64,000 bases of DNA, from positions 62,001 to 126,000 of the forward strand of contig OY725504.1 in the NCBI GenBank assembly GCA_963281255.1, given 5' to 3'. A program made the position numbers and the translations under genes. This document shows, piece by piece, positions 48,531 through 59,311 of this stretch. Position 1 is the first letter of the stretch. Each line of letters begins with the position of its first letter. The notes beneath the pieces are model-generated. The model was not told where the DNA came from, did not search any database, and saw nothing but the letters and a program-made list of their open reading frames with translations. The DNA is from Aphrocallistes beatrix (lineage: Eukaryota > Porifera > Hexactinellida > Sceptrulophora > Aphrocallistidae).

Positions 48531-49350
48531 CTTGTTTGTGTATTGTTGCTGCTGTGATTCATAGGCCAGCTGTAATCTGATTCTATTATTAAAGATTTAA
48601 AGTTACTCGTCTCAATTCCCTCTCAACTGTTTTAAGACTTAACGGGCGCTACTTTCTAGAATATTTGTTGTGTTTACGTATTTCAGAGTAATATACTTAC
48701 AGATGGAATGGCGTCCCTGAAATGCCCCTTTCGCACTTACCGATTTCTCAATCAAAATGCCTCATTTTCATCCTTTTTTTTCCAAACATACTCCACTCCA
48801 AAAGCCTCACTTTCCGTTCCTTACATATTAGTTCCCGTTTATTTTAGTCTCTAATGAGACAAATTTCCTGGGACGAAAGTTCCGCTTACCTTACAGGCGA
48901 TACTGATAGTTAGATACTAACTCTCCTGTCTTCATTGTACCTAGAGAGTTATAATATAATTGATTATCAGACAGTAGTAATAGTTGAATTGGGTTAACTG
49001 GATGTGTAATATTAATTGGCTCCTCCTCAGTGTATCACGTAACAGTAAACTTTAAGGCAGTTTGATGTTAATGATTACGTACGCTGTGTTCAGAAATATA
49101 ATCTCTCTTATCTTTAGAGAGTTTAGTCTGTCTCTACTGATCTAATCTCCTCTACTGAGTCTAAAATATCCCAAACTAAATGCAAATAAAATTTCCGTTA
49201 TACACATCTCTCGTAGTACGATAAAGTTCTGTGTCTTCTTGATAGTGAAATCGACTCAAGAAATTAGATTTATTGTTTAAGAAATACGAATCTAAATTTA
49301 TTAGCACTGTTGTGCTGATTTAGTACAACTAGTATAGGAGATGCTTAGGT

Positions 49351-49858
49351 CATAGGCGCCAAGTGTGGGTACCTGGGGGCCGTGGTGCCGGGCAATGGAG
49401 GAAGCTGCGGTATGGCAGGATTTCACACAAACTTATAGGTTACAACTAAACCCCAATATTATGTTAATTGAGTCTAAATATATATCCCAATTACATTTTT
49501 ATCCGCTATAGTCCGAGATTTTCTTTTCCCTAGGTCAGTAGTTTCCAACCTCTTTTACCTCGTGCACCCCCTGACACCTAAAAAATATTTTGTGCACCCC
49601 AGGGGCCAGGACTCACCTAAGTCTGAAAAACTCTATTGATCCGACTTGTCATTGCAATAAGGACGAATCCTTGTCCCGTGCATCCCTAGGGGGTTCATGC
49701 ACCCCAGTTTGGGAACCGCTGCCCTAGGTAACAACAATAGCTGTATATCGATAAGTGAAAAGTTTTCTGGGGTGTTGCCCCCAGACTTCCCTTACCATCG
49801 CTCTCTCTTGGCCTCCCCACCCAGGTTTTAATTTATTTTCCAAAACTTGGCGCCTATG
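49351..49858 (+). mobile_element. GGCGCC-ended element, interrupted by a nested hAT MITE
   Basis: Begins cataggcgccaag and ends cttggcgcctatg. Flanks gcttaggt and ccttaggt agree at seven of eight bases. The element is split by the hAT MITE at 49536-49721. Confidence 0.8.
49536..49721. mobile_element. Nested hAT-type MITE with perfect 8-base target duplication
   Basis: Begins cagtagtttccaacctc and ends tttgggaaccgctg, flanked by ccctaggt on both sides (49528-49535 and 49722-49729). It sits inside the older element 49351-49858, so it inserted later. Confidence 0.9.
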
Positions 49859-50202
49859 CCTTAGGTGATGATCGTGGTGTGACGTCTGTCTGCTCGCTCC
49901 TGGAAATTATACAGACCGAATTACACCAAATTTGAACTATTCCTTATATGATGGAGATTTGAACCTAGGTACAAATTCTGCAAAATATTGGCACTTTTAA
50001 AAAAATTTACTTATATTGTATATCTGGTTCTTATTCAACCATTAAATGTCTCCTTGACACTGGATTATTTATAAATATTGTCCTAAATATTAGAAAGTGC
50101 AATATTTGAGGTTAACGTTCCTTAAAATTAGTCGATTTTGAAAATGATGAAAAATGGCCTTGTTTTGGACTTATTAGGGTCGCTTACTGTGAACCACCAG
50201 GG

Positions 50203-50519
50203 CATAGGCGCCAAGTTTTGGAAATAAAGTATAACCTAGGGGCCAAGAGCGAGCGATGGTAATGGAGTTGTGGGGGCAACACCCCAGAAAACCTTTTTAG
50301 TCTTAGATGCTCAAATATCGATATACAGTTATTGCTGTAAAAATGTAATTAGGGTATATAATTAGATAATTTTTTTAGTTTAGTTGTAACCTATAAGTTT
50401 ATGTGTCCTGACATACCACAGCTTCCTCCACTGTTCCACTGCCCGGCACCAGGGTCCCCCATAGGCTCCAAACCTGGGAGAGGGCCGCCCCCCCCAGGTA
50501 CCCACACATGGCGCCTATG
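50203..50519 (-). mobile_element. GGCGCC-ended element, second copy in reverse orientation
   Basis: Reverse-complement copy of 49351-49858 without the nested insert. Flanked by caccaggg on both sides (50195-50202 and 50520-50527), a perfect 8-base duplication. Confidence 0.85.
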
Positions 50520-51911
50520 CACCAGGGGACCAAATAATCTGTTCGTAATAGAGATACTTAATATTAAGCGAACTTGATTCAATACAAATCCTATCTAAAA
50601 ATGAAATTGGGATCAGGAGGTTAGTTCATAATAAGCGACCCTGACTGTATATGAAAGCTCTCCGTAGAGGCCTTTGGGATACCAAAATTCTCAAATGGCG
50701 CAACACCTGGAAATTGATTTTTTTGCAAAATTTCCAATCCGAATAGAAGCATAACTCAGAGAGTTTAATGCTGTCTTGACTGGAATCGATACAGAATGGT
50801 CCTAGCTTGTGTTGATACACACCACAGTCATGAACTACTTTAGAATAGAACAATGTATACTATGAAGTTTTGCTGTTTGAGATTTGCTGTATAAATGGAT
50901 TCTCTTCTTGTTCAATCCTTCTCTCTTGTATTCAGACCACCTGTGACATCAACCACTAACCACATGAGCTAACAACACTCCTGTAGTATCCTAATTAGCT
51001 CAAAGATTGTTATTGCTGCACTGGATTATTTGGAGAATGTGCTTAAGGGTCAGATTTCTTATCAAGATAGGACTAATTCATTCATTAATGGATAAGCTCT
51101 GTAGTGAAGTTCTCTGTACCAGCCTCGTACATACGCAAACTCAGTTAAATAGAAAGAACTTTAAATAATAATCTTAAACCCTATCAACAGATAAACTGAA
51201 CAGCTATTCGAGTCTAATCGATACAAATTCACAAACCGAACGAATCTAAACGCAAATAACAAACATTTCAAGAATTGCGCAACAAAAGAATCACAAACAT
51301 AAAACAACAATTCCATTCTGATACGAGTGAGTTCATTCATCTCATTTTAGGTCATTACCCAATATTAAATTTTAGAAACGAAACAAAAAAAGTTATAATT
51401 TCATCTCAAAACCCAAGTAAATAAACTAGATCTACTTACACACATATCCGTCACTTACTAGCTGCTAGATTCTAGCAGTAGCTGTATCTTAAGATTCATT
51501 TTAATACTATGCACGTGATAATAATGTTAATAAATTGATTCTCTCTCAAAAAAAGGATTTTCTCTCGAAATTAATTTTTAAACTGATTTATACTATAAAT
51601 TTGTTCAAAAATTAAAGTATTTTATTTCAAACAGAGCTAGATTGGCTATAATTATTTTATTTTTTAATTATATCCCAATTTTGCTCTGTTTTATTTAATT
51701 CGGCGTGTTTCAGTCACAGAGATTATTTAAGCTGCTGTCTCCCTGAAACAACCTTGCGTTGATGTTATATTTTATTTCTATTTTTAGATTATATTCTCAA
51801 CAATTCCGCATATTTTGAAGAATATTCGCATTAGAGACAAAGTAAGTTAGAAGAGAAACAGCTACTAAACTCCTCCATTATACTATTCTACTATGTATTG
51901 CTTTAATAAAA

Positions 51912-52288
51912 TTCCATGGATAACGTGCTATAATGCTATGGGCTAATTTTAGTGTTATTTCTTCTTTCTAAGACCATGGATAACGTGTTATAGTGCCATG
52001 GGCTAATTTTAGCATCATTTATACGTTTTAAGACCATGGATAACATTTTATAATTCTATGGGCTAATTTTAGTGTTATTTCTTCTTTCTAAGACCATGGA
52101 TAACGTGTTATAATGCTATGGGCTAATTTTAGTGTTATTTCTTCTTTCTAAGACCATGGATAACGTGTTATAGTGCCATGGGCTAATTTTAGCATCATTT
52201 ATACGTTTTAAGACCATGGATAACGTGTTATAATTCTAAGAGTTAATTTTAGTATTATGTACTCGTTCTAAAACTATGGATAAGGTTT
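51912..52288. repeat. 60-base tandem array, about six copies
   Basis: The unit contains accatggataacgtgttata and atgggctaattttag. Units two and three recur as units five and six, so there is a higher-order period of about 180 bases. It has stops in every frame examined. Confidence 0.85.
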
Positions 52289-52384
52289 TGCGGCTTTTCT
52301 TTCACTATAATTCTCAGCAACATAAACCCCGGCCAGAGACTTCCTGTCATTTTGTTATCTAATTCCTACGCCATGTCTCACGTT

Positions 52385-52886
52385 CATACTTACTAAGCCT
52401 CCAGGGATCCCTGGATTATCCAGGAAATGACTTATGATCCAGGGATCCAGGAATTTAATGAAAAATCCAGGGATTTTGAGCTTTTGACTAGACTATAATG
52501 ATTTCCATTAATGGAAAATATTTTATGGAATTTATTGAATAATTTTGGTTCCTCATTATTCAACAGCTCTTCATGAATCCAGGAAAATTTCCTGTATCAC
52601 GAATTTGAAAATTGTTCTAGAATTTTAATCAAGTGTGATTGTTTAACGCGTTAAATGACATTATATACGATGTACTTACTTATCCATTTCGAAATCTTTA
52701 ATAACATATATCCGGCCTTTATTTGAAATTCAGGGAATTCCCTGGATATCCATGGATTTCCCTGGATCGAGAATTTCATAATTCAAGCAATTGCTTAATA
52801 ATGCTAATTTAGTCATTAAAATATAATAACATCCAGGGATTTACCATTGAAATCCAGGAAAATTTTCAAGAGGGTTGGTGAGTATG
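52385..52886. mobile_element. CATAC/GTATG-ended element with 6-base target duplication
   Basis: Begins catacttactaagcctc and ends gagggttggtgagtatg, flanked by cacgtt on both sides (52379-52384 and 52887-52892). The interior is built from ccagggat/atccctgg palindromic blocks. It shares end type and duplication length with 37880-38165 and 42130-42270 but not the interior. Confidence 0.8.
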
Positions 52887-53179
52887 CACGTTTCGAGGCA
52901 AGGTGTGAAATATGAATGTCTAATCATTATGCCTGTGCAATATGTACTAGTTAATGAATGTCGCTTCCAAGTTTGCTAAAATCGGTCTAAAATATTTAAC
53001 AAGAGAGTCTAGACGTACGTCCGTACATTCCTACGGACATCGTACTGCGTCTATGCCCATAGGACATCTAATAAAGGCTTCACTAAACACCGATGTTTTG
53101 TAGTTTTAAATTGTTTGTATTTAAGAACTGTACCTGTTTCAGGACCTAGAGTAATGGTACCGATCTCCTTTAGATAAAA

Positions 53180-56100
53180 ATGTCCAAAGCCGAAGAAATA
53201 TCCAACATAACTCAGCTGACGAACCAGCTGACTGAAGAGAGCATCAGCAGACTACAGTCCTGCATGAGTGTACCAGCAGGCATAGTGGAGCAGTGTGCTA
53301 TTCATAAGTCAGACTTTTTGTATGCGTTGCATGAAGAGTGGGACACATTCCAACCGTCAACATTCCATGACGCTCTGCATGCCATAGGCAGAGCTGACTT
53401 GGTCCCGATCGCCAGTAGAATTCCATGGCTATGCCAACCCTCCACCGGCAAGAAAGAACGCAGAGACACTCCTAGGACCGTTCACACCTTCGTTAACATG
53501 CTCAAGACAGAGGTCGAGTCGCATAACTGGAAAATGTTCCAAAGATACATCAACGTGAAGTGTAAAGGCGAAGTGAAATTCGAAACCGCCATGCAAACGT
53601 GCATTGAAGGAGGTTTGTTCACGAGTGACCTAGGAGAACTATGTGAAGTTACTGAGAGTGTTGGGAGAAAGGATTTAACCGTGAAAATTAATGGATACCT
53701 AAGTGTATTCGGCAAACTAACCAATCACGAGTTGAATAGCAAACTTTCTGAGGAACTAAGTAGTGACGAACTCGTAGACGAGGAGAAGTGGCAATTTTGC
53801 CTAAAAAAGTTCATGAAAACACAGAATAAAGACGTGAACGTCGTTCTCGATGAGGCGGCCGTCTCCATCGAATCTGTCTTCACTCCGTTGACAGTCATTA
53901 AAGTTAAACCTGCCAGGGAGAGAGCTTTGGAGGAAAGTGGGATTAACGAAATTGATTTTCTGCGAAACATCCATACTCAGGTCGAACAGGATTCCGTAGA
54001 AGTGGTGGACTTTGAAGACATTGTCACCTCTTGCGACCATTCTTTGAGTGAGGTCTGGTGTCTTATCGGGAACCCTGGAAGCGGGAAAAGCTTTCTCTGT
54101 AAGCACTTCGCTTTCTTGTATGGCATCAATGAACTGAACAACTTCCAATACACCATTTCCATCCCGTGTCGAGATAAAGAGTGGCATAAACTGGAGGAAA
54201 CGAGGCACGAGGCGAAAGGTGTTGTCGACGAAGATTTCGTGATTAATTGGCTGTCCCTTTCCATGTCCTTGGGCGCCAAATGGAGCAAGCACCTCTCAAA
54301 GCATTTGCTTAAGTCAGACGGAGAGGGACTTTTCATCATAATCGACGGAGCTGATGAATTCATCACAGATATTCCGTTCGAGTCGACTCTACTCAGCCAA
54401 CTTCTTCAGAGGCGCTTCCTATCTCTGAGCACCATACTAATAACGAGCCGCCCCGGTGCATGGACAGAACTCCAGTTCGATTACGGGTCCCAGTTTAAGA
54501 TCGACGAAAATTTCCAAGTCCTGGGATTTTCACCCGAAAACAGAGACATTTATTTCGCCAAGCGGATTGTGAGTTTGGATAAGTTGAAGGCCGTGCATGA
54601 ACTGTTCCATCGCCATAACGAAATAAAACTGCTTGCACTTATTCCCGTTAATGCTAGCTTATTCACGGCGCTTTTCAACAATTCTAATTCCATCCTTACT
54701 CAAACGCTTTCGCACCTGTACACCCAGCTGATCGTCTACATGATTAGGCGCCAGTTGATCCGGATTGGCCTTAAGAAGTACAGCAAGGTCCTCAATATGT
54801 CCGACTTCCATCCGGCCATCAGGAAATCCATCTATGCCATCGGGCTGGAAGCCAATCTGGGAATATTCCATCGAGCGCTCACCTCCGAGAAGTATATTCC
54901 ACTGGTAATCGAGAATGAGGTCTATCGTAGCGAGCGTCTCGGCCTGATGCAAGCTCACGTTAAGGTTGTGAGTTTCGGTGTCCGCGTGAAGGTTTGGACG
55001 TTTCAGCACCTCACGATCCAGGAATATATGGCGGCAGTTTCCATCTGCGGTAATTCATGGACCAATCAGTGTTTTATCATTCGATATTTCACAACTTCCG
55101 CTAAGTACCTTTCCATGTACAAAATGGTTGTGCGCTTCATTGCCGGCATCTTAATGAAGGACGCAGGTTACATCACGCCTGTTCTCTGCCGCCATGCGCT
55201 ACCAGTTCCTTTGCAGTTACATGATGCGCCAATGTTCTATCAGTTGTATTATTCATATGAACTTGTTGTAGTTTCTGATTGGAATGAATTCACTGAGTCA
55301 TTCCTTTTTCTCTGCACTACCATTATTGAAATGAACTCAGAATCCATTCCTGAGCACTTCTCCTATTTCAAACTGAGGTTCCCTTATCCGCTCTACCTCT
55401 ATTTTCAATCCACCATTTCTCCAAATGAATGGTACTGCTTCATTCGATCGCTGAAATATGTTTACAAATTCCAATTAATTCAAATCCGATCAGATTACGT
55501 CACTGCTCCTCAATTCCTCCAACTCCTAAACCAGCTCTCCACGTGTGAAGTCCACTACTTAGCACTGCTATTCGTTAACAAGGATTACACTGAAATCCAT
55601 CCCTACACTAGAGCTCTCACCTCCACCACTCTGCCACCTGACACTCGAGTGAGTATTCACCTGCAAGGTTGTGACCTGAAATCCTGCGACTCCACTCTAC
55701 CACTTTTCTCCTCCACCAATCAATTCACAGGGAGTTTAAGCTTACGCAATTCTGAACTGAACCAACAGATGTTGCTAGAATTGACCAATCAATTCTCTTC
55801 ACTACAGCATTTCTACTATAGTCCCAAATCCATTGATTCTGATTGGTCCATTCTCCCACAGTTTATAAGTAACAGTCAGATTAAAGGGCTCTACATTCGC
55901 AATTTCAAAGGTCACCTCCCTATAACAGCTGACTTCCTTTCAGGACTCTCCTCCCTAACAGAGTTAGTTTGGGAGACAGAGAACGAAGACTGCTATCGTG
56001 TGCTACCTTTCTTACGTAGCATCAGCTCCATCACACAACTGAATATATTATATCTTACTCCACCATCTCCTGAAGGAGCACCTCTACGCCCACTGACTCA

Positions 56101-56575
56101 ACTAATAGCTTCAAACTCTAACTCATTGAGAGATATTCAGTTAATTCATCTACGTGAAGTCGGGTTTAACAGCTGGAGTAGCATCTTCAACGTTATTTCT
56201 CCATGCTCCAACCTGATGGTGTTAAAGCTGTGGTTCGCTCAATTCGATCCTGAGGATATGAGCTGCTGGTACATAGTTGTGTCAGCTCTAAACTCGCTCG
56301 TTTACTTGGAACTCGCCTCTACCTCGTTAAAGGACTCTGGCATGCTGATACTGTGCCATAGTCTATCCTACCATCCAGCCATTAGGAGGTTGTGGATTTA
56401 TAGTTGCGGTCTCACCTCTGCTTCATGCGAGCCTCTAGTGTGTCTGATTCAGACACTTCCTCGAGTGAAAAGACTGAACCTTGACGAGTCTGAGTTCTCC
56501 AATCCAGACTCCGCTCCGTTACAACGCCTCACGCAGATAGCTGAGGAGTGTTCTGTCAAGATTGAATTATACTAG
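53180..56575 (+). CDS. NLR-type protein: death-fold, NACHT and leucine-rich repeats
   Basis: One uninterrupted reading frame of 1131 residues. Residues about 10-88 look like a death-effector-like helical domain (FHDALHAIGRADLV), and about 100-178 like a second one. A NACHT NTPase follows: P-loop GNPGSGKS (about 297), Walker B LFIIIDGADEF (about 384) and sensor ILITSRPG (about 417). After a helical region, leucine-rich repeats run from about 820 to the end (LRNSELNQQ, LVYLELASTSL, IRRLWIYSCGL). Such proteins are cytosolic sensors that oligomerise through NACHT and signal through death-fold contacts. The lack of coding introns is unusual beside the intron-rich neighbours, but the frame is intact. 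The start follows an in-frame-free leader and gives a plausible N-terminus. Confidence 0.88.
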   Translation: MSKAEEISNITQLTNQLTEESISRLQSCMSVPAGIVEQCAIHKSDFLYALHEEWDTFQPSTFHDALHAIGRADLVPIASRIPWLCQPSTGKKERRDTPRTVHTFVNMLKTEVESHNWKMFQRYINVKCKGEVKFETAMQTCIEGGLFTSDLGELCEVTESVGRKDLTVKINGYLSVFGKLTNHELNSKLSEELSSDELVDEEKWQFCLKKFMKTQNKDVNVVLDEAAVSIESVFTPLTVIKVKPARERALEESGINEIDFLRNIHTQVEQDSVEVVDFEDIVTSCDHSLSEVWCLIGNPGSGKSFLCKHFAFLYGINELNNFQYTISIPCRDKEWHKLEETRHEAKGVVDEDFVINWLSLSMSLGAKWSKHLSKHLLKSDGEGLFIIIDGADEFITDIPFESTLLSQLLQRRFLSLSTILITSRPGAWTELQFDYGSQFKIDENFQVLGFSPENRDIYFAKRIVSLDKLKAVHELFHRHNEIKLLALIPVNASLFTALFNNSNSILTQTLSHLYTQLIVYMIRRQLIRIGLKKYSKVLNMSDFHPAIRKSIYAIGLEANLGIFHRALTSEKYIPLVIENEVYRSERLGLMQAHVKVVSFGVRVKVWTFQHLTIQEYMAAVSICGNSWTNQCFIIRYFTTSAKYLSMYKMVVRFIAGILMKDAGYITPVLCRHALPVPLQLHDAPMFYQLYYSYELVVVSDWNEFTESFLFLCTTIIEMNSESIPEHFSYFKLRFPYPLYLYFQSTISPNEWYCFIRSLKYVYKFQLIQIRSDYVTAPQFLQLLNQLSTCEVHYLALLFVNKDYTEIHPYTRALTSTTLPPDTRVSIHLQGCDLKSCDSTLPLFSSTNQFTGSLSLRNSELNQQMLLELTNQFSSLQHFYYSPKSIDSDWSILPQFISNSQIKGLYIRNFKGHLPITADFLSGLSSLTELVWETENEDCYRVLPFLRSISSITQLNILYLTPPSPEGAPLRPLTQLIASNSNSLRDIQLIHLREVGFNSWSSIFNVISPCSNLMVLKLWFAQFDPEDMSCWYIVVSALNSLVYLELASTSLKDSGMLILCHSLSYHPAIRRLWIYSCGLTSASCEPLVCLIQTLPRVKRLNLDESEFSNPDSAPLQRLTQIAEECSVKIELY

Positions 56576-58215
56576 GTGAGTATTCCATTTATAAAAATGT
56601 TTTCTTTTATACGATCAAGCAAAAAACAAACAAACATGTCACTATTTCCTATTTGTTAGTTTTAATTATTAAAATATGATTTACACAAACACAAATCTGC
56701 AATGACTTCAAAATTAGAATTCTAATAATAGCCAATACAAAATTAGTGAAGAATCCTAATTCTTTGAAATGATGTTTTAGTTTCATGATTATTAGTTTGA
56801 GAGTATTCTTGATATTTCCATTTCTTTCTCACCTATCCCTTCTCTAGGTGTCAACTCCAGATGCCACATGTGTCCCTGCTCTCCACCACCACCTAACACT
56901 CTGAAAATATCCTATCCTAGAATTAGAACATTCAGGACATTCTTAGGAATTATATCGTTGTTTGAAAGTTATAAATAGAATTAAAATTCTTGTGTTATAC
57001 ATAGCTTTAATATAGGAGAAGGAATTATCTAGGAGCGCGATACGCTCCTTTAGGCGTATGGTTTTAAGCTGCATAGTGTTTAGCAGCGAAAAAATTCAGA
57101 AAAATACCCAATTTACCCAATATTATAATGTCATTTAGCGATTTAGGCGTATGAAAATTAGAAATTTTAGATTAGGAGCGTATCTCTGGAAGGCTGTATA
57201 ATACCCTGATATAGGATGAACCACGGGGCAATTAGTATGTCTCTGTCAATTAATTAATGAACACATCCTCACCTATGAACCGATTTTTGATATCAGATTT
57301 GCACTTACCTAAATAGTGACAAGCTATTTTTGAATGTTTATACGTATACGCCATGAAGGAGTATACCCATACTTTATGGTAATTATATTTTCTAAGTCAA
57401 ATATTGAACCTTTTTCCATAAAACAAATGTTAAATTTATACAAAATTGACAGTCTAGCCGTTCTAAGGAAGGTTTAGTTCCTGGCTGTGACTTATATTAA
57501 CCAATCAGTAGCGGCTCCACGGGGGTGAGCCATGTCCCCAAATAAGGAGATAAAATTGCTTTCTACTTTTTGTCTTGATTTTTATGCATCGAAATGAATG
57601 AATAATAAGATAAATTCGATCGAAATTATCGCTCCTCAGATGGTTAGAATTGCTGTAGATCGAATTTTCAGCGTCTAAGATTTGAAAATTTATGAAGAAC
57701 AAGCCCCCAGACCTCTCATTTGCTCGCTCAGGACCCCAAATCCATAATCTTAGTTACGAACCTGCATTAAGTCTTCTAATTCTAAGACAGTGAAATTCAA
57801 GTTATGAAACTTTATGGAAACAAACCCCCAGACCTAATCTGCTCGTTCAGAATCCCCATTCCATAATCCTTCTACGCCCCTGCATTAACGCTGGTGTTTA
57901 ATTCTAAGACCGTAAATTAGGTTGGTCTCTAAATTAAAATCTCTGGTGCCTGGAACATTTTATTGATTATTTTTGTCAATTCCCCCGCCAATCAATCGCT
58001 TTTTCCAGAATTTAGCTACTAACTGGGAAATTTATTAGAATAGTAGCATTTAGGGATTTCCTGTATAATCCATAGTTTATTCAAAATGTGTTGGCAATTG
58101 TGTCCACTGTATATAATTATATCAATCGAGAATTCCTGAATAGATACAACAATCCATCATTTCATCACTAATCCCAGTACTGCATATAAATACAAATGTA
58201 CAAGCATCCGTTCTG
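56576..58215. other. Convergent intergenic stretch between the NLR gene and Rac
   Basis: Contains the two 3' untranslated regions and repeat fragments, including a possible degraded hAT-like element from about 57506 (cagtagcggctcc). The flanking duplication could not be confirmed. No gene is seen. Confidence 0.5.
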
Positions 58216-59311
58216 TCAAATGAGACTACAGAACTTCTTGCCGCTACCCGCGTCCTTCCTCGGCTGTAGCACAGCTCTGATCGCGTCGTCGAACACTGTC
58301 TTCAGTCCTTTCTGAGTGAGCGCAGAGCATTCGAGGTACTTCACAGCTCTCACCTCCTTCATCATGCTGAGTCCCTGTGCGTAGGAGATAGGCGCTAGCT
58401 TCTTGTCCCTCAGCTTCTGCACCGTCTCCGCATCGTCTCTCAGGTCCAGCTTGGTCCCCACTAGGATGATGGGGGTGTTAGGACAATGGTGCGACACCTC
58501 TGGATACCACTACACAGTGAAATGTTTGTTAAGTTCAAATTCCTAAGCCCTAGATTCAAATCTAGGGAAGCTATGGGGCATTTAGTATCTTAGATACTTC
58601 GCTGAACAATTCCAGAGACTGACAAAAGTCCTTAAATAATTTGTCCTAAATATTAAACAACTCAGGATTGCCGTGGAATTTCTAGGGAAAGCATTGCAAT
58701 ACCTTCTTCTGTGGGAATTGCCGTACTAACGTAGTTACTGCAAACTTGCCAACTGTCCCGCTTTCGGACAAATGTTGAAAGTTATGTCCCGCGAAAACGT
58801 TCCAAAAGTGGAATTGTCCCGCTTTCATTGGATAGGACTAATGCGCAGATACTTGTCTTGCTAAATATCTCAATGTCCGCTAAATACTACTCATCCCTAG
58901 TCCCACTTTCTCCTTGCAGAGTTGGCTTGTATGTAATGCTATCTTTATCCTGCTACTCACCTTGGCTCGGACATTCTCGAAAGAGGCCGGAGAGACGAGA
59001 GAGAAGCAGATCAGGAACACGTCTGTCTGTGGGTAGGAAAGAGGCCGCAATCTGTCGTAATCCTCTTGCCCCGCTGTGTCCCAGAGTCCGAGGTTTACAG
59101 GCCGTCCGTCCACCATGACATTTGCCGAGTAGTTGTCGAATACAGTTGGAATGTATTCGCCAGGGAACGCATTTGTGGTGTAGCTTATCAGGAGACACGT
59201 CTTACCGACCGCTCTGGAGGAATGGAATGCAATAAAATGTTTGATTCATGTTTTGTAATTGAACACAAATACTCACCCATCTCCTACTACAACACATTTG
59301 ATCGACTGCAT
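58216..59311 (-). CDS. RAC1-like: Rac small GTPase
   Basis: Three exons (complement): 59277-59311, 58961-59213, 58216-58509, giving 193 residues (human RAC1 has 192). Rac controls actin remodelling at the membrane. The sequence starts [20 protein letters not shown]. The P-loop, switch I ([13 protein letters not shown]), switch II ([20 protein letters not shown]), TKLDLRDD and [15 protein letters not shown] are all conserved. The C-terminus [10 protein letters not shown] ends in a CAAX box for prenylation, but the polybasic stretch before it is weak compared with RAC1. An intronic MITE lies at 58742-58933. Confidence 0.95.
58742..58933. mobile_element. CATAC/GTATG-type MITE in Rac intron 2
   Basis: Begins with a variant end (aaacttgccaac) and ends gttggcttgtatg, with gtcccgc blocks inside as in 24907-25077. 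Flanking tactgc and taatgc agree at five of six bases. Confidence 0.65.

Larger units (their letters stand above)
48531..53179. other. 4.6 kb gene-free, repeat-rich block
   Basis: No exon is supported. It contains two GGCGCC-ended elements in opposite orientation, one of them with a nested hAT MITE, a 60-base tandem array and a CATAC/GTATG-ended element. It separates the CASKIN-like gene from the NLR gene, whose upstream region must lie at its right end. Confidence 0.65.

Noticed and set aside
51912..52288. Regularly spaced repeats resembling a CRISPR array
   Set aside because: Repeats are contiguous with no unique spacers, in an intron-rich animal genome.
57506..57873. hAT-like element with cagtagcggctcc and cgcccctg ends
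   Set aside because: No matching 8-base flanks could be found, so borders are unsupported; mentioned only in the intergenic note.
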